Shown here one piece after another: positions 19,561-32,514 of a stretch of DNA of 64,000 bases. The stretch's first letter is position 1; the number at the start of each line of letters is the position of its first letter. Source of the stretch: Megalonaias nervosa (lineage: Eukaryota > Mollusca > Bivalvia > Unionida > Unionidae). The notes below the pieces were generated by a model that was not told the origin of the DNA, did not search any database, and was given only the letters and a program-made list of their open reading frames with translations. The translations under genes were made by a program, and so were the position numbers. Where the stretch lies: the NCBI GenBank assembly GCA_016617855.1, contig JAECUM010001127.1:1-64000 (forward strand). Reading direction: 5' to 3'.

Positions 19561-21408
19561 ACCATACATTATAGATATGTAGTCCACCATAACCTAGTCA
19601 TTTAGGATTCAAATAGCTCAGTTACATAAATATTGTATATATAGCTTACAGTAGCTAGAACCTAAACATATTGACCCAAACACGCACAACATGGATCTGT
19701 AACACTACTTGATAGGCATTTAGCTGACCAGGACATCACATCCATCTACTCTAGCTACCAAATCCTTGAATCCGATGACACTGAATTGGAATTACACAAG
19801 ATAAGTGAGGGTACAGCAGAGACAGTCAAGAAACCCTCCACACCCATAGCAAGCCAATTAGATGATAGTTTTACATTACAAGTGTAAGTGGCCTCACCTG
19901 TCTCAAGACTCCAACCTAGCAACCTAACACATGAACTGTCAATTTCCAGCTTAACTCTGGATCCATTCTGCAATTCATTCAGCACAACTTCATAGCTTGC
20001 ATACCGCTTCTAGATGAATCCAGTCTCACAAATATCTTCAGAGGCAAAGAACACAGTTCCATCGTGAGGCTGGCCTCCTCAAGAGTAACAATGTGTAAAA
20101 AGTTTCTTTTGTTTTAAACAACAAAGACAGCTATCAGCCGGCTAAGCAGACATTACCCAGACTGAAGCAAATAATTAACAGTTGGAAATCACAGGATGTA
20201 ACATCAAGCTGCAATTGAATGCACTCACCCCACGGTGAACCAGGATGCTTTCTGCATTGCACTCTAGCTTCACATCAAGCATACAACCGACCCTAAGCTA
20301 CATACGGCACCAAAAATATACACAAGTATAGTAACACACCCAGAATTTGACATCGACCATCAAGTTGTGTCAATAGCTGAAAGAAATGAAACTGGAGCTG
20401 TAAATTCTGGGTAACAAAAGTGGAGCAAGAGTGATGCTTATAACCCAGAATAGTGTCATTCACTATGCTGCTACCCAGATAACTCTCCTGATGAAGCAAC
20501 ATCTGTCTATAATCAACACAGCAATAGTTAATATAATCAAGCCTCAAATGACACTATAGAAACAATAGCCTGCATTGTTTTGCTCCTCAGTTGGAATAGA
20601 GAAAAAAAAAACAAAAAACTGTCATCCCATCACAACCAACACCTAAACATAACAGATTACACCTATCGCTATCAGCCAGCATTTACCAGTCAGCAAGTGA
20701 AAAATTCAAAGCTATGCTGGCAATTTTTGTATGTCCAGTTCCAGGAAAGGAACTCACTGAAATCTTGCCAATCACCCCACCACACCAAGTGTCTACTCAC
20801 CTATCACTAACTACCATGAACAATGGTTTCCCAGTGAGGCAGATACCATCATTAGAATCTCACAGACCCACATTTGACTCACTGGAAAGAAGAGGGTTTC
20901 ACCTATCCACCTACATACTACCACTAACAGACTTCCAGGGAAATCACCTTGCAGCAAAACCAACACCTATCCACACTCCAAAGAGTATCCAGATGCAATT
21001 GTGGCAAAATGTGAGAAGCAACAGTGTATGTGATCGTCCCCCACGTATGAAGTCACCCCTTCTGCAAAGGGAAAGTGGCCTTATAAGTGATGTTGCCTTC
21101 CAGAGGGGTTCTTCTTGTCTTAAGAATGGATTTATCTTAGGTGAACTTATTTTAATAGTTCTTGAATCATAGGTGTGAAATATTTATCCAGCTTTGTTTG
21201 TAAATCGTATCATGTTATCCACAGCAAAACAATTGCAAAAAATCTGTCATTTAAATCTTGGTACAAACATTGGTTGGCATTAAGTATGATTCTCTTTTCA
21301 TTTACTTCAGCTTTACATGGATGCAGATTATTTTCCTTATCTGCTAAGATGTTGTTTATTTGAGTCTTAGATTTATTGATAAGAACTCTGCAACTCTCCC
21401 AGTCTATC
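19561..21408. other. Unclassified intergenic stretch
   Basis: Composition is less AT-rich than its surroundings at 19750-21120, and a 152-codon frame lies at 20714-21172, rich in Pro, Ser and Thr. I see no domain, splice pattern or repeat partner in this window, so I do not call a gene. Confidence 0.35.
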
Positions 21409-22152
21409 AATGTTTAACACCCCCGCCACTTGGCGGTAGCAACTCTGCTATAAACATTGCTAATGTTAGTGCTGTAACTTAAGAGTTGTTGTTACGTGTA
21501 TGTAATTTAATTACTTGTTTGTTAGTTTTAAATATTTTATTTTTTCATAATTTTATTCCATTACATGTTATTGTAATGATAACTTTATTCACTGGATTTT
21601 ATATTTTTCCAGAAAATTCAGTTCAGTTCTGTTTGACTGTAAACAAGCCAGTAGCTTGTTTACATAGTATCAATCAGTGACCTAGATCTTGCACCAGTAA
21701 ACAAGTTTTTTAATTTTTTTTTTTAGTTCATTCTCAGTGAAGAAATCACTGTTTCAGTAAAGGTCATATCTACCCTACGTGATACTAGACTTGTAGCTAG
21801 GTGATCACGTGACCCATCACGAGTGTCTTAACTTCGTATCAGTTGGGCTTATTAACACATGTTATTATAGATTTAATTCAGTCGTAATTAATACCTTCGG
21901 AGCTGAAAGGTATTTTTGTTTTGTTGCATAATTTGAATTTTTCTATTTTTCGGAATTGATAATTTATTCTCCCTGGAAACCACTTGTACTCATTCGAATT
22001 CTTTGACAAAGACATTTATTGCAAATTATTCGGAATTCGAAAGCCGGATTATTATTCTTGGTGATTCAATAAAGAACTGTCGATACGTCAACACAAAAGA
22101 GGTTATAGACGACGGCATTGCCTTCCATTTTGGAACTTCATCGGGATTCGAA
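21409..22152 (+). repeat. Possible solo LTR with primer-binding site
   Basis: The stretch starts TGTTTAACACCCCC, holds an AATAAA signal at about 22068 and ends near a TTCCATT. Directly after it, TGGAACTTCATCGGGATTCG (about 22127-22146) looks like the complement of a tRNA 3' end including a TTCGAAT T-loop. That is the layout of an LTR followed by its primer-binding site. No gag or pol follows and no second LTR was found. Confidence 0.35.
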
Positions 22153-22689
22153 CTTTGATTCATTTAGAACGTTTTAGTGATAGGACTGATATTTTTAAGT
22201 TCTAGGATTAATTTTTGGATGAGATTCACAAACCGTAAGTCCTTTTTCATATTTTTACCTTGTTTTCTAGGGAAATAAATTATTCTGTTAAATTTACAAA
22301 GCTTGTTGGCTTCACACTTTTCTTTGTCACTTTTGTATGAGACTAGACACGTAGCAATGTTAAGAAACAAAATGGATGAATCATGGCATACAAATATATT
22401 TTTGTTGGAAGCTGCTTTGCATTCACATTTATAATCCTATTTTCATGATCAATGTCAGAAGTCAATAGTTTAAGCTTCTGGCTTTGTTTCTGCATTAACA
22501 TTAAAGAAAAGATGGTTGAAATACAGATGGATGAAACATGACACACATGTGCATCTGTTATGACATCTGATTGACTAATTTTTGTATCCCATTCATCACT
22601 CCTGTTGTAATGCCCATTGACATGGATCCATCTAACTTAAATTCCATGTTTGCCTAATAACTTTATAGCTCTATCACAATGGTCAGACT

Positions 22690-22990
22690 TAATTATTTTG
22701 TACGTTTACAGACCAGACCACAGTATGCCTAGGTCCTAAACAAAATTGTATTCCATCAGACACCCAATATGGTCATCATGACAGTCATCTTGAACATCTC
22801 ATTATGGCTACTCTCCTAAATGGAAAGATATATTCACATGGGGTGTTCACTAGAAGACTTCTTATTACGTCTAGTTGAATGGAATTAAAACTGATGCATA
22901 TCTGACATTGACATTGGCCACCGTGAAATTCTTGTTATTGTTACTCCTGAATGCCATCATATTGACATTGTTTGTAGTTGGTCTTAGATA
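22690..22990. repeat. Dispersed ATGGCCACCAT-type repeat, copy a
   Basis: About two diverged units of roughly 150 bp with landmarks CACCCAATATGGTCATCATG, ATCTTGAACATCTCA, a CTACTCTCCTAAATGGA block, and GAAGACTTCTTATTACGTCTAGTTG. The same ordered landmarks recur at 27365, 34850, 37940 and 47165. Confidence 0.65.
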
Positions 22991-23246
22991 AAAATAGCAC
23001 CAATCTTACATCCAAAAAATCAAACAGCAAATTTTTAGAAAATTTTGGTAATGCTTTATGCAATCAGAGACGACTTTAAGACTCAGCTTGTAAAAAAGAA
23101 GAAATGGTCTTATCTTTAAGTCCTGAATGTTTCTTTTGGCCAGGAGAGCATCAGTCTCTTCTTTGGTCACGTGTTTATAACAATGGTTACCAGTCTGCAG
23201 GATTAGAGGAATATATTTACTGTAAATTTTCAATCCTGATCACAAT

Positions 23247-23460
23247 GTGTTGGTGTTGTTGTTGTTGGGTTTAATGCCATTTCTCATCACAAGATAGGCA
23301 ATTCATGGCAGCCAGTACAACTAGTGCAGAAAGGATCCTGGAAAACCCTGGGAAGAACCAATGACCCATGAGAAGCTACTGCCAAGCTTTCTCATGTACT
23401 CGCGTTAGCCGAGCCTTAAACTCGAACGGTTAGCGCTTTAGGCCACTTGGGGCCCCCAGT
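23247..23460 (-). mobile_element. tRNA-derived SINE-like repeat (minus strand)
   Basis: The right end read in reverse gives GGCCCCAAGTGGCCTAAAGC, an A-box-like head, then a degenerate B-box (CCGTTCGAGTTTAAGGC). The other end is (GTT)n followed by GGGTTTAATGCCATTTCTC, a common molluscan repeat tail. It is short and diverged. Confidence 0.45.
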
Positions 23461-24042
23461 TCACAATGTGTCAAATTCTGGAGTGGAAACCAAAGGAAGG
23501 GATACTATGAAACTCCATTGTAGAGAGTTACCAACAATAACAGGGTAAGCTTGCACTTCTAGCACCTGTACCTACATGTGATGATGATGCAGTTTATGGC
23601 ATAACATGGGTTAAGATAGACTCAAGTTTTAATGAGAAGTTACTTCGTTACTTCTCCATTTGGCCCTGGTGACCAAATGGCTTGAGATGCTCGCCTTTAC
23701 AGATCACTCACACATCTTATCTCTGTCCGTGTCGGTTAAAGTCTTGGTGTATTGTTTATATTTATTAGAAGACTTGCCAATATGTTTGTGGTTCTTTTTG
23801 TGGTTATCTTGGTGTTCTTCCTCCACTCGATATAATGACCTCCATGCATACCCTACCCTGCTGAAAAGTGGCAAGAAACCCACAATAGCAACTCCTTTTG
23901 GGCAGAATAGAGAGACTTGGGAGCTAACGTTGAGAACTGGAGGCAAAACAAGAAACACAATATATAATTTATGCTTGTGTATGCGCTTTAGCTCCCTTAT
24001 TTGTCCTGTATTTCTCATTATGCATATCTGCATTTAACATTG

Positions 24043-24330
24043 GGACCGATCTGGTGGCCTAAGTGGTTAGAGTATCTGTCTTTTATGCAGGAGGTCATGG
24101 GTTTGAACCCTGGCTGAGTCATACCAAAGCCTTATACAAATGGTGCTAGCAGGCGCCTCATTTGGCAATAAGCGTTAAGATGTTAGGTTTTAGGACTGGT
24201 CAGCCAGGTCTCAGAATAATGTGACTTAGTCTGCAGCATGGTGCCCCAGTGCTAAACATTAATATAAAGTGCCACACTGAAGACATCATAGCAATATGAC
24301 TAAAATTGTTGAAGCTGCATTTAACATTGG
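24043..24330 (+). mobile_element. tRNA-derived SINE (plus strand)
   Basis: The head has A-box-like TGGCCTAAGTGGTTAGAG and B-box-like GGGTTTGAACCC, resembling a tRNA with an intact T-loop. The body (ACTGGTCAGCC, AATGTGACT, GTGCCACACTGAAGACATC) and the end (GCAATATGACTAAAATTG) are homologous to 19274-19560. It is a SINE and not a functional tRNA because no acceptor stem closes. Confidence 0.75.
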
Positions 24331-24365
24331 TTTTAAGTAATGTTGAAGTCAGACATTCTCTGAGT

Positions 24366-24366
<1 letters not shown>

Positions 24367-24420
<54 letters not shown>
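24367..24420. repeat. (TA)n microsatellite
   Basis: About 27 TA units follow closely after the SINE end. Confidence 0.95.
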
Positions 24421-24423
<3 letters not shown>

Positions 24424-24733
24424 GTGAATTCATACTTGATAGAGGGTATGTTTGGATGGAGAGTTAAATGGAATGTACTTTTGCCATGTGATTTAAAAAA
24501 CAACTCAATAGAAACTGAGCATTGTAATTAATTTTAGCTAGTAGGAGTACCTAGATAACAATATTGTAATTACAAACAAGAAAAAGAATATTAAAGCAAC
24601 AGCCATTTAAACAACAAATTGAAATGTATTTACTTTCTAAAACATCACTAGAAAATGGCAGTCAAAAACATTTCTTGACTAGTTTGATGAAACAAGCTGA
24701 ATAACAGGTCCATGGCAAGCACAGTGTTACAAG

Positions 24734-25571
24734 TGTAGGGATCTTAAAATAAGTAACATAAAAGAGTGAAAAGCTTTGTAAAATTCAACAATTAATTTAT
24801 TTCCCTAGAACACAGAGTGAAAATATAATCAAAAGGAGCTTATGGTATTATGAATTAAATCCCAAATACTCCTAGAATTACAGACACAAGTCCTAATAAT
24901 TTAATGTCCGGAATAAATAAAATCCAACGCTTAGAGTGTTGATGTATCTGTGGTCACTTATAGAATTTTGACATTCCAACAGTCTTTTGGGGAATCACAG
25001 TAAGATAATTACAGGTTTGAATTCACTATAAATTCCATTGAAATGTCTCTATCCAAGAATTTTGTCAGAGCACTTATGTATTTCCAGAAAAAATAATCAC
25101 TTGAATTCAGTAATTTCAAGTAAAATATTCCAGCCTGAAGTATAAAAAAACTGGACACAACATACAACTTGATTCTGCTAAAGCTTACAAATGAAAAATC
25201 CTTTCAGCAGAAAGGTTATATAGTTCTCTACTTGACATCAGGTCACAATTAGCATTTTCTAAATAAAACATGTTACCTAATGGAAAATGACCTTCTAGAA
25301 TCATCCTAATTTTTACAAAAAAAATGTTAATTATTATTAGAAGCCAGAACTTGAACTTGAATTTCACTAAGGAAATCCAAATCCTAGATCCTGACCTAAA
25401 TAATCATATTTACTTCTATTAATAATGAGCCTTATTTTTAAACCCATACGCATAGAGAATAATTTAGCTATGTATTATATTTTTACAAAATAAAATTAAA
25501 AAAGGTTAATTCAGGTCAAGCAGATGAACTCAGTTTTGGACAAGGTCAAGCCCAACATACAATGTTACATC
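24734..25571. repeat. Dispersed 0.85 kb repeat, copy 2
   Basis: It begins TGTAGGGATCTTAAAATAAG and ends CCAACATACAATGTTACAT. It is collinear with copy 1 and copy 3. The TGT start and a TTACA end would fit an LTR. Confidence 0.7.
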
Positions 25572-26579
25572 ACAGTAGCATGTAATCAAATAAAAAAAAT
25601 TGTATAAAATAATACTAACTAACAAACAATGCAAATTAAATATACATAACAAAAGGTACAGGTGGTCTTCACACCATAGTGTTCATTCATTCAGAGAATA
25701 GTAGTTACTGACCTTATAGATGAGTAACCTGAACTTTACAACATGGTCAGGGAGATAAATCAAAATTAAATGTGAATCTTTTAGATCAATTTTTGGTCAT
25801 GTTTGGAAAGTAGACAAAATAAATTGCTTGTTCTGGTGCAGCTGATTAGTTGTTTATAGCTCCTTGTAATCACAGTGAGATACTCCTGTTAGTTAGAATT
25901 AATTAATAGTTTTTACTGTGCTCATTTTAAATTATATGGCCACAACACCTGGCGTACAGACCAAGATGGGAACATGGACATTATGAAAGGGAGAGACAGT
26001 GTAGTTGGGGGTTTTGGTGGGCCTGGGATTTCCTTTGAGCCAGGATATTTTCATTTCATTTACCTCAAGATTATATTTATTAAAACCACTATAATAGAGT
26101 ATTATTTTGGGGGACTATATGACTATTTGAAAGTGGGATTCTATGTACTGCTGAATTAAGTAGCTGGTCCCTGTCCTGAATTTCCTATACATTGCACATT
26201 GAAAAGTTGGAATTTGCCCAAACCATGCATTGTTGGCATAGGGTAGCCACTTACTGCTGGGTTTAGAAACCTTAACGAGCTTATATCAAACCCTATCTGA
26301 ATGAAATCAATAGAAAGATTATTTATTTCTATAAAAATGACCAGAAATCTATTGGTGCCATAGCAATCTGGAAGAAGCCAGATACAGAGAGCACTTGGCA
26401 ATGTTGCAGTCACATGATGCCAGCAAAAACTGCTTTGTGTCATAAGCAGTCTGCTTGATGAACATGGCTTTCTCCAGGTTGCTGTGACAGCGACAGATTT
26501 CTGGCTTCGGTTCTCTGAATATGTTGAGAAGCATGTCGTTTTGTATTTTTGCAAACATTACATGACTTTCATTTAATAG
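25572..26579. other. Intergenic DNA, no gene seen
   Basis: There are no repeats of note and no supported coding frame. A 132-codon frame on the minus strand at 26156-26554 has no recognisable domain. Confidence 0.4.
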
Positions 26580-26707
26580 TTTTGAAGTTTTTGAACAACA
26601 ATATTGGAATGGGTTTTTGTGACTATTGGACCTCTGATGTCATGGACATGGAGGTTGCGAGAGATTTGGGTAGTCGTGTGACTAGCAATGCAATTAGCAA
26701 ATACCAG
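26580..26707 (+). CDS. Tentative exon of unknown gene
   Basis: An AG acceptor (TTCATTTAATAG) is followed by 128 open bases, then a CAG|GTATAA donor. The translation includes IGMGFCDYWTSDVMDMEVAR and DLGSRVTSNAISKYQ, which looks like protein with good codon bias compared with the surrounding frames. It would enter in phase 1 and leave in phase 0. It lies 5 kb upstream of the first sure ROCO exon, which needs phase 1, so at least one further exon would be needed to connect them. Could be a chance frame. Confidence 0.3.
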
Positions 26708-27103
26708 GTATAATTTTATCCACTCTGTAGTTGCATTTCATCTCTCTATGAATTAATGACAAAATGAATGTTAAATTTGCAATTTTTAAGAAGATAAATC
26801 ATTTTCCTATTGATGTCTTGCAGCTAGGTTGGTTGTTTAAGTTTGATAGTAAGCGGCTACCCTTGGCATTGGGCTTTGACCCCACACCACAACCTAGAGG
26901 TCAGAGCATCTGAAATGGGGTGGGAAGGGTCAGAAGAAACTCTAACTACGTATATCTAAATAATTACAGTGCAAAGTCATTTTCACTTTTTGAAAAAAGG
27001 CGTAGTTTACATTTGTTTTTTGGAATAACTGAGTCACCCACTTTGCCTAGTAGCATGATGCTTAACATTGTAGTTGTCTGCTTAAACAACTTGAAATTTA
27101 AAC

Positions 27104-27350
27104 TTGAGAAAGGTACCCATATTATAATTTCATATGAATCACGTGTAGTTATTATGTCAAAGGTACCCATATTATAATTTCTTATGAACCATTTGTAGTT
27201 ATTATATTAAAGGTACCTGTATTATGATTTCGTATGAACCATGTATAGTTTTTTTTTATGTCGAAAGGTACCCATAATATAATTTTGTATGAACCATGTG
27301 TAATTCTTATGTCAAAAGATACTCATATTATATTTGGTAAGCACCACAAA
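27104..27350. repeat. 50 bp tandem repeat, five units
   Basis: Units start AAAGGTACCCATATTATAAT and end near TAGTTATTATGTC. Later units are progressively diverged. Confidence 0.85.
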
Positions 27351-27364
27351 TAGTTATCTTGTAA

Positions 27365-27720
27365 AATATGGTAGTTGGTCCTAAATGACAGTGATGTTGA
27401 TCTGACCTCCAATATGGCTGCTACAGCAGTTGTCTTGAAAATCTTGTTTCTGTGTCGTCAGAGTGAAAAGTTACAATGATATGCAGTTTTAACCAGAAGG
27501 CTAATATTTTGATGTCTAGTCCTAAATTAAAATGCTGATATGGCATCCAATATGGCCACCATGGTTGCCATATTTAAAATATTGTTTTCATTACTTTACT
27601 TGAACAGAAATTCATTTGTACATGGTGTTTTCAACTTGATGTTACTACTTCACCAGAATGGGTAGTAATATTGACACAGAGTTTCGCCAGAAGACTTCTA
27701 ATGATGTCTACTTGATCAGA
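27365..27720. repeat. Dispersed ATGGCCACCAT-type repeat, copy b
   Basis: Two units with CCAATATGGCTGCTACAG, CCAATATGGCCACCATGG, ATCTTG/AAATATTG blocks and GAAGACTTCTAATGATGTCT. Same family as 22690-22990. Confidence 0.65.
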
Positions 27721-28620
27721 AATGAAAATTATACCAATTTTACATTCTGCATGTTTAATGTAGCAACACCTAATTTGATAATCTTGCTATCACTGAAAAA
27801 TGTCAGAGATTTGAACACTTTTGCAGTTGCAAGGAGAGTATGGTGTTCTCTTGAATCCAAAATATTCTTTTCAAACAGTAGAGCATCAAGGGACTCACGT
27901 TATCATCCTTATATCAGTTTTTGGGACCAATATATCTAGTTGGTTCTATGTACGTAAATTCTGCTTTGACATTGATCACTGTAATTTACTTGATGCATAG
28001 GATATACCTGTCCATTTCTGCCAATGGATTTATTGTACCTCATCAAGTTGAGGATGTTGGTAGGTAGTCCATTAATACAACAACGTTGCAGTTCATGTAG
28101 GATTTTAATGGTCTCAAGAATGATGGATGGTCTATTCATATAGGGATTGTTAACAGTTTTTGGAAAGATTTGATGCAGTGGATTAATAGAAGGGGAGTTC
28201 TATCTCAGTACAGAAACCAGTCCATATATTTACTTGAATTAATCCACCCCAAATCCACAAACATATATGGGAATGACCATCAATCACTGAATCAGCCAAT
28301 GTGTGGTTTTTCTTTGGTATGGCCAGTAATGTCAGAAACTATTAAAAGGTTGAGAAGAACTGTTTGGTCTACAAGTACAGTGTAACAGAGTCTGGAATGG
28401 AGTGAGGGTTGGTTAGGATGGGCTTTTGATTGTAAATGGTAAATAACAGCAAGGTAATGTCTTTTTAATACATTTATTTGGACATTGTGGTATTCTACAT
28501 ACACTTTAAAATGAGAATTGTTTGTTATGCAAATACATAGTTTTGGAGGCTAGACAAAAAATGAAAATGTGTAGATAAAAACTCTTACACCTGGAATCTA
28601 GATCAGCTGTGATCATCTGT
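27721..28620. other. Intergenic DNA, no gene seen
   Basis: Frames of up to 71 codons occur without domain or splice support. Confidence 0.4.
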
Positions 28621-28626
28621 ATATTG

Positions 28627-29225
28627 TATAGATCTGTTGGCATGGCATTGAGGTCTTCATAGATAGAAACATATAAGTATGTACACTAGTTTATAGATAA
28701 ATGTATAGATCTGTTGGCATAGCATTGAGGTCTTCATAGATAGAAACATATAAGTATGTACACTAGTTTATAGATAAATGTATAGATCTATTGGCATGGC
28801 ATTGAGGTCTTCATAGATAGAAACATAAATATGGACACTAGTTTATAGATAAATGTATAGATCTGTTGGCATGGCATTGAGGTCTTCATAGATAGAAATA
28901 TATAAATACGTACACTAGTTTATAGATAAATGCATAGATCTGTTGGCATGGCATTGAGGTCTTCATAGATAGAAACATATAAGTATGTACACCAGTTTAT
29001 AGATAAATGTATAAATCTGTTGGCATGGCATTGAGGTCTTCATAGATAGAAACATAAATATGTACACTAGTTTATAGATAAATGTATAGCTCTGTTGGCA
29101 TGGCATTGAGGTCTTCATAGATAGTAACATATAAATATGTACACTAGTTTATAGATAAATGTATAGATCTGTTGGCATCGGCATTGGGGTCTTCACAGTT
29201 AGAAGCATATAAATATGTACATTCT
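28627..29225. repeat. 77 bp tandem repeat, eight units
   Basis: Unit landmark GATCTGTTGGCATGGCATTG recurs at about 28631, 28708, 28785, 28860, 28937, 29012, 29089 and 29166. Two units are 75 bp because of a two-base loss. Confidence 0.95.
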
Positions 29226-29369
29226 TACTGAATCGGAAAAACTGTTCTTGCTGGGTCCCATGCAATAGTTGGAATGGGTCTCACTCACCTACCACCTCGT
29301 GAAAGACTAACATTTTTCATAATGGACACTAGTTGCACATTCTTGGAAAAGTTTGGCATTTAGGAATTT

Positions 29370-30960
29370 TTCACACTGTATACATAGTATTATACCCGAA
29401 TCATGAAATTTGGTAAGGGGATGCATCTTGATGAGTACTACACCCTGATCACCAAGTGGAACACTCAGAGACATATATTTCATGCTTCACTGACTTTGCA
29501 TAATTTTGTGTTTTAAGTTTGTTTTTCAAGCTGTGTTCATGTTAGAATCATTAATCTAGATGACTGTATGCATAGCTAGTACCCCTCTCTTACAATAAGA
29601 GAAGGTCACATTTCACATTTTACAGGCTTAGATTGTTGTTGTATTTAGATCATAACCAAAGAGGTTTTCACCACCCTGTATACGTACTGTTATACCAAGA
29701 TTCATACTTGGATGCTACAACCTTATTACCAAAGTAGGTAACTGTATCCTGTATTTCATGCTTCACTAACTTGGGTTCAGTCTCAAGCACAGCTCATATC
29801 AGTATAGAACTAATTGATTCTATGCATCTCTGTTGTATCACACCCTTGCAACAAAAGAAAGGCATTGTGACCTGCATTACATGCTACTGGTGTAGGTAAA
29901 GATTTTTTGTGTAAAGCTCATGACCACATTGTTTTTTCTAAACAGTTTTCTCCAGTATAGTGCACTTGTACCTGAAAGGATGAAATTTGGAAAGAGGATA
30001 CATCTGGATGAATACTACAGTATCTTAAAAGTTCAATATTGTTTTCCTATATATTTCACACTTCATTGACTTTTGTTCAGTTTTATGTTTTTACTGTTCA
30101 AACTTGAATTAATAAACTTTTCTCTTTTTTTTTATTCATATGCATCTCTGTTGTATCACACCCTTGCAACAAAAGAAAGACATTGTGGCCTACATTACAT
30201 GCTACTGGTGTAGATAAAGATTGTTTGTGTAAAGCATTCGATCACATTTTATTTTCTAAACATTTTTCTCCAGTGAAGTGCACTTGTACCTGAAATGATG
30301 AAATTTGGAAAGAGGATATATCTGGATGAATACTACAGTATCTTAAAAGTTCAATATTGTTTTTATACATATTTCACACTTCATTGATTTTTGTTCAGTT
30401 TTATGTTTTTACTGTTCAAACTTGAATTATTAAACTTTTCTCTTTTTTACCCATATCCTAAAGCTTCCATGACCACTGTATTACATTTACTTGCTTGTGT
30501 ATAGGTTAAATATTTTGCATTTACTTCATGACCATTTCGGTGTTTCATATGCTGTGTGCTTAGTATCTTATCTGTTATTATGGAAATTGGTGATGGGTTG
30601 TATCTTAATTAACACTACTCATTTAAATAGTAGGTCATTATGACCTATATGTTATGCTTCACTATTGTTTATGAAATTTTGTGTTCGATGGCCACGTATC
30701 AGTCACTGTTCATGCTGGAATACTGAATTTGATGATGAGAAATGCATTTGTTACCATACCCATGCAGCAAAAGAAGCTCATTGTAACCAACATATGATCT
30801 TTAACTGACCAAGTACTTTGTATAGTATCCAGCCTGGAACCATAAAACCTCATGATTGGATGCATTATGATAACTTGTACATTCTTATTGCAAAAAAGAG
30901 ATATATGTGATGCTGTTCTGTTGTTCCCATCATAAAACTTGATAATTGGATGCATCTCTG
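29370..30960. repeat. Degenerate 250-330 bp tandem repeat, about five units
   Basis: Units share CATGAAATTTGG, GGATGCATCTTGATGA, ATTTCATGCTTCACTGACTT, GTTCATGTTAGAATCATTAA and GCAACAAAAGAAAG-type blocks in the same order. Two adjacent units (29820-30120 and 30140-30450) are much more alike than the rest. Confidence 0.7.
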
Positions 30961-30975
30961 TTAAAGCCCATGCTA

Positions 30976-30978
<3 letters not shown>

Positions 30979-31044
<66 letters not shown>

Positions 31045-31045
31045 G
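30979..31045. repeat. (TC)n(TA)n microsatellite
   Basis: About 27 TC units followed by a short TA run. Confidence 0.95.
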
Positions 31046-31389
31046 ATTGTATAATTTAATAGGTTAAGGTTTATTGTCCATATAAATGCGTATAAAAATT
31101 ATAGATTGGACTGCATTCTACATGTTTTTCAAGTGATGTCTAACCTTTTTTGGATAATGAAGGTATTGGGCATGAATACTGTAGATCTGGTTGTAAAAGT
31201 TAATTTGGTTTCTAGTAGTGAACAATGATAATAGCTTCTTAAGCAGATTTGAAGAACAATGCATTACAATGTAGAAAAGATCATAATACATTTATAACAT
31301 TGATCTTAGGTTTTTATCAATTCCTTATTGTATCTCTACTCTGATCATAGGAAATAATGTTATTTTTATATATGGCTGTCTTTTAACCC

Positions 31390-31392
<3 letters not shown>

Positions 31393-31436
<44 letters not shown>
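31393..31436. repeat. (TG)n microsatellite
   Basis: About 22 TG units in the DNA upstream of the first ROCO exon. Confidence 0.95.
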
Positions 31437-31437
<1 letters not shown>

Positions 31438-31857
31438 TTAGATGGGTGGGCACATTATCATGCCAATGAAATGTTACTATTTTCAATTGAAAATTCAATT
31501 AAAAGTTTGGAAGTAAACATAAAAAATTACAAAGTAAACCTCAGTCTGAAAAGTGGTCATTGTCAAGATCACTTTAATCAGAATTTGCTTTCAGCATGAT
31601 AATGTCTGCAATGGCTGCTGGAGATGACTAAAATATTTATAGGTGAGGTGGTTACTAGAGATGACTAAAAACCACATAGGGGTGATGAGCTATGAAATCA
31701 ATAATGTTTACAATAGTTACTAGAGTCTACTGACAACCAAGTAGAGTTGATCAGTATAATCATTAATAACACTTTAAGTCTGATTTGTGTATTAGGTATT
31801 ATATCTAGCTTGATTACGTGTTCATGATATTCTGTTCATTTTGTCTTTTGTTTTCAG

Positions 31858-32514
31858 GTTCAGAACAGGACTATCGACTCCAGCGCCTTGCCAAAGTACT
31901 GAATGAGAAGCAATCAGTGAGGGATAGGGCTGCTGATGAGGAAACATTTGTGATCGCATCCCAGAGGGAGGAAATATCTGATGGCACAACCAGTGTTAGA
32001 GAAGAGGAACTTGTCACAATCCCTCAAGGGAATGGAATTCTTAACACCAGTGATGGGGTCCATGTTACTATGGAAGACAAGGGTACAGAAGTACTGTACC
32101 GCCGTTCTCCTCACCAAGGCATTGGCCAAAATCTTTCATCTAATGCTTCTCACCAAGAAGAATCCCACTCTGCGGTAGAACAGAGGAAGCATAATGAATC
32201 TGACACATTTACAATGGCCAAATCACAGCCTGTAGACAATATCACCAGTGGAGGTCACAAGATAGATCCAATGAAGGAACTGATACAATTATTACAAGAA
32301 AATACTGATAAATTAAAGCAACATATAGGCAAAAACTCGCCAGTATCAGTGTGGGACTTTGCTGGTCAGTATTCATTCTACACGACACACCAGACATTCT
32401 TGACTAGACGAGCCATATACCTTTTGGTTTCAGATGTCAGTGGACATATTACTGATCTTGTAGATGATGATTGTTATTTTGATAGTGAAGGAATAATGAA
32501 ATGTAGAGTTTGTG
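31858..32514 (+). CDS. ROCO exon with Roc switch I and switch II
   Basis: The exon follows a good polypyrimidine-AG acceptor (TTTTGTTTTCAG) in phase 1 and ends TGTG|GTAAGT in phase 1, 657 bases in all. It starts SEQDYRLQRLAKVLNEKQSV, has a charged linker, a switch-I-like LNTSDGVHVTM, another low-complexity linker, then SVWDFAGQYSFYTTHQTFL, where DFAGQ is G3 of the Roc GTPase, and RRAIYLLVSDVSG, the following beta strand. The P-loop must lie in a preceding exon. The linker between switch I and G3 is longer than in LRRK-type Roc domains. Confidence 0.9.

Noticed and set aside
20714..21172. 152-codon gene
   Set aside because: No recognisable domain, no splice context and low-complexity Pro/Ser content; could not be separated from chance.
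23660..24037. 125-codon gene with a GGKT motif as the missing ROCO P-loop
   Set aside because: TGGKTRNT lacks the GxxxxGK spacing and hydrophobic strand, and no splice sites fit.
24043..24120. Functional tRNA gene
   Set aside because: A- and B-box-like blocks are present, but no closed acceptor stem, and the rest matches a SINE body found again at 19274-19560.
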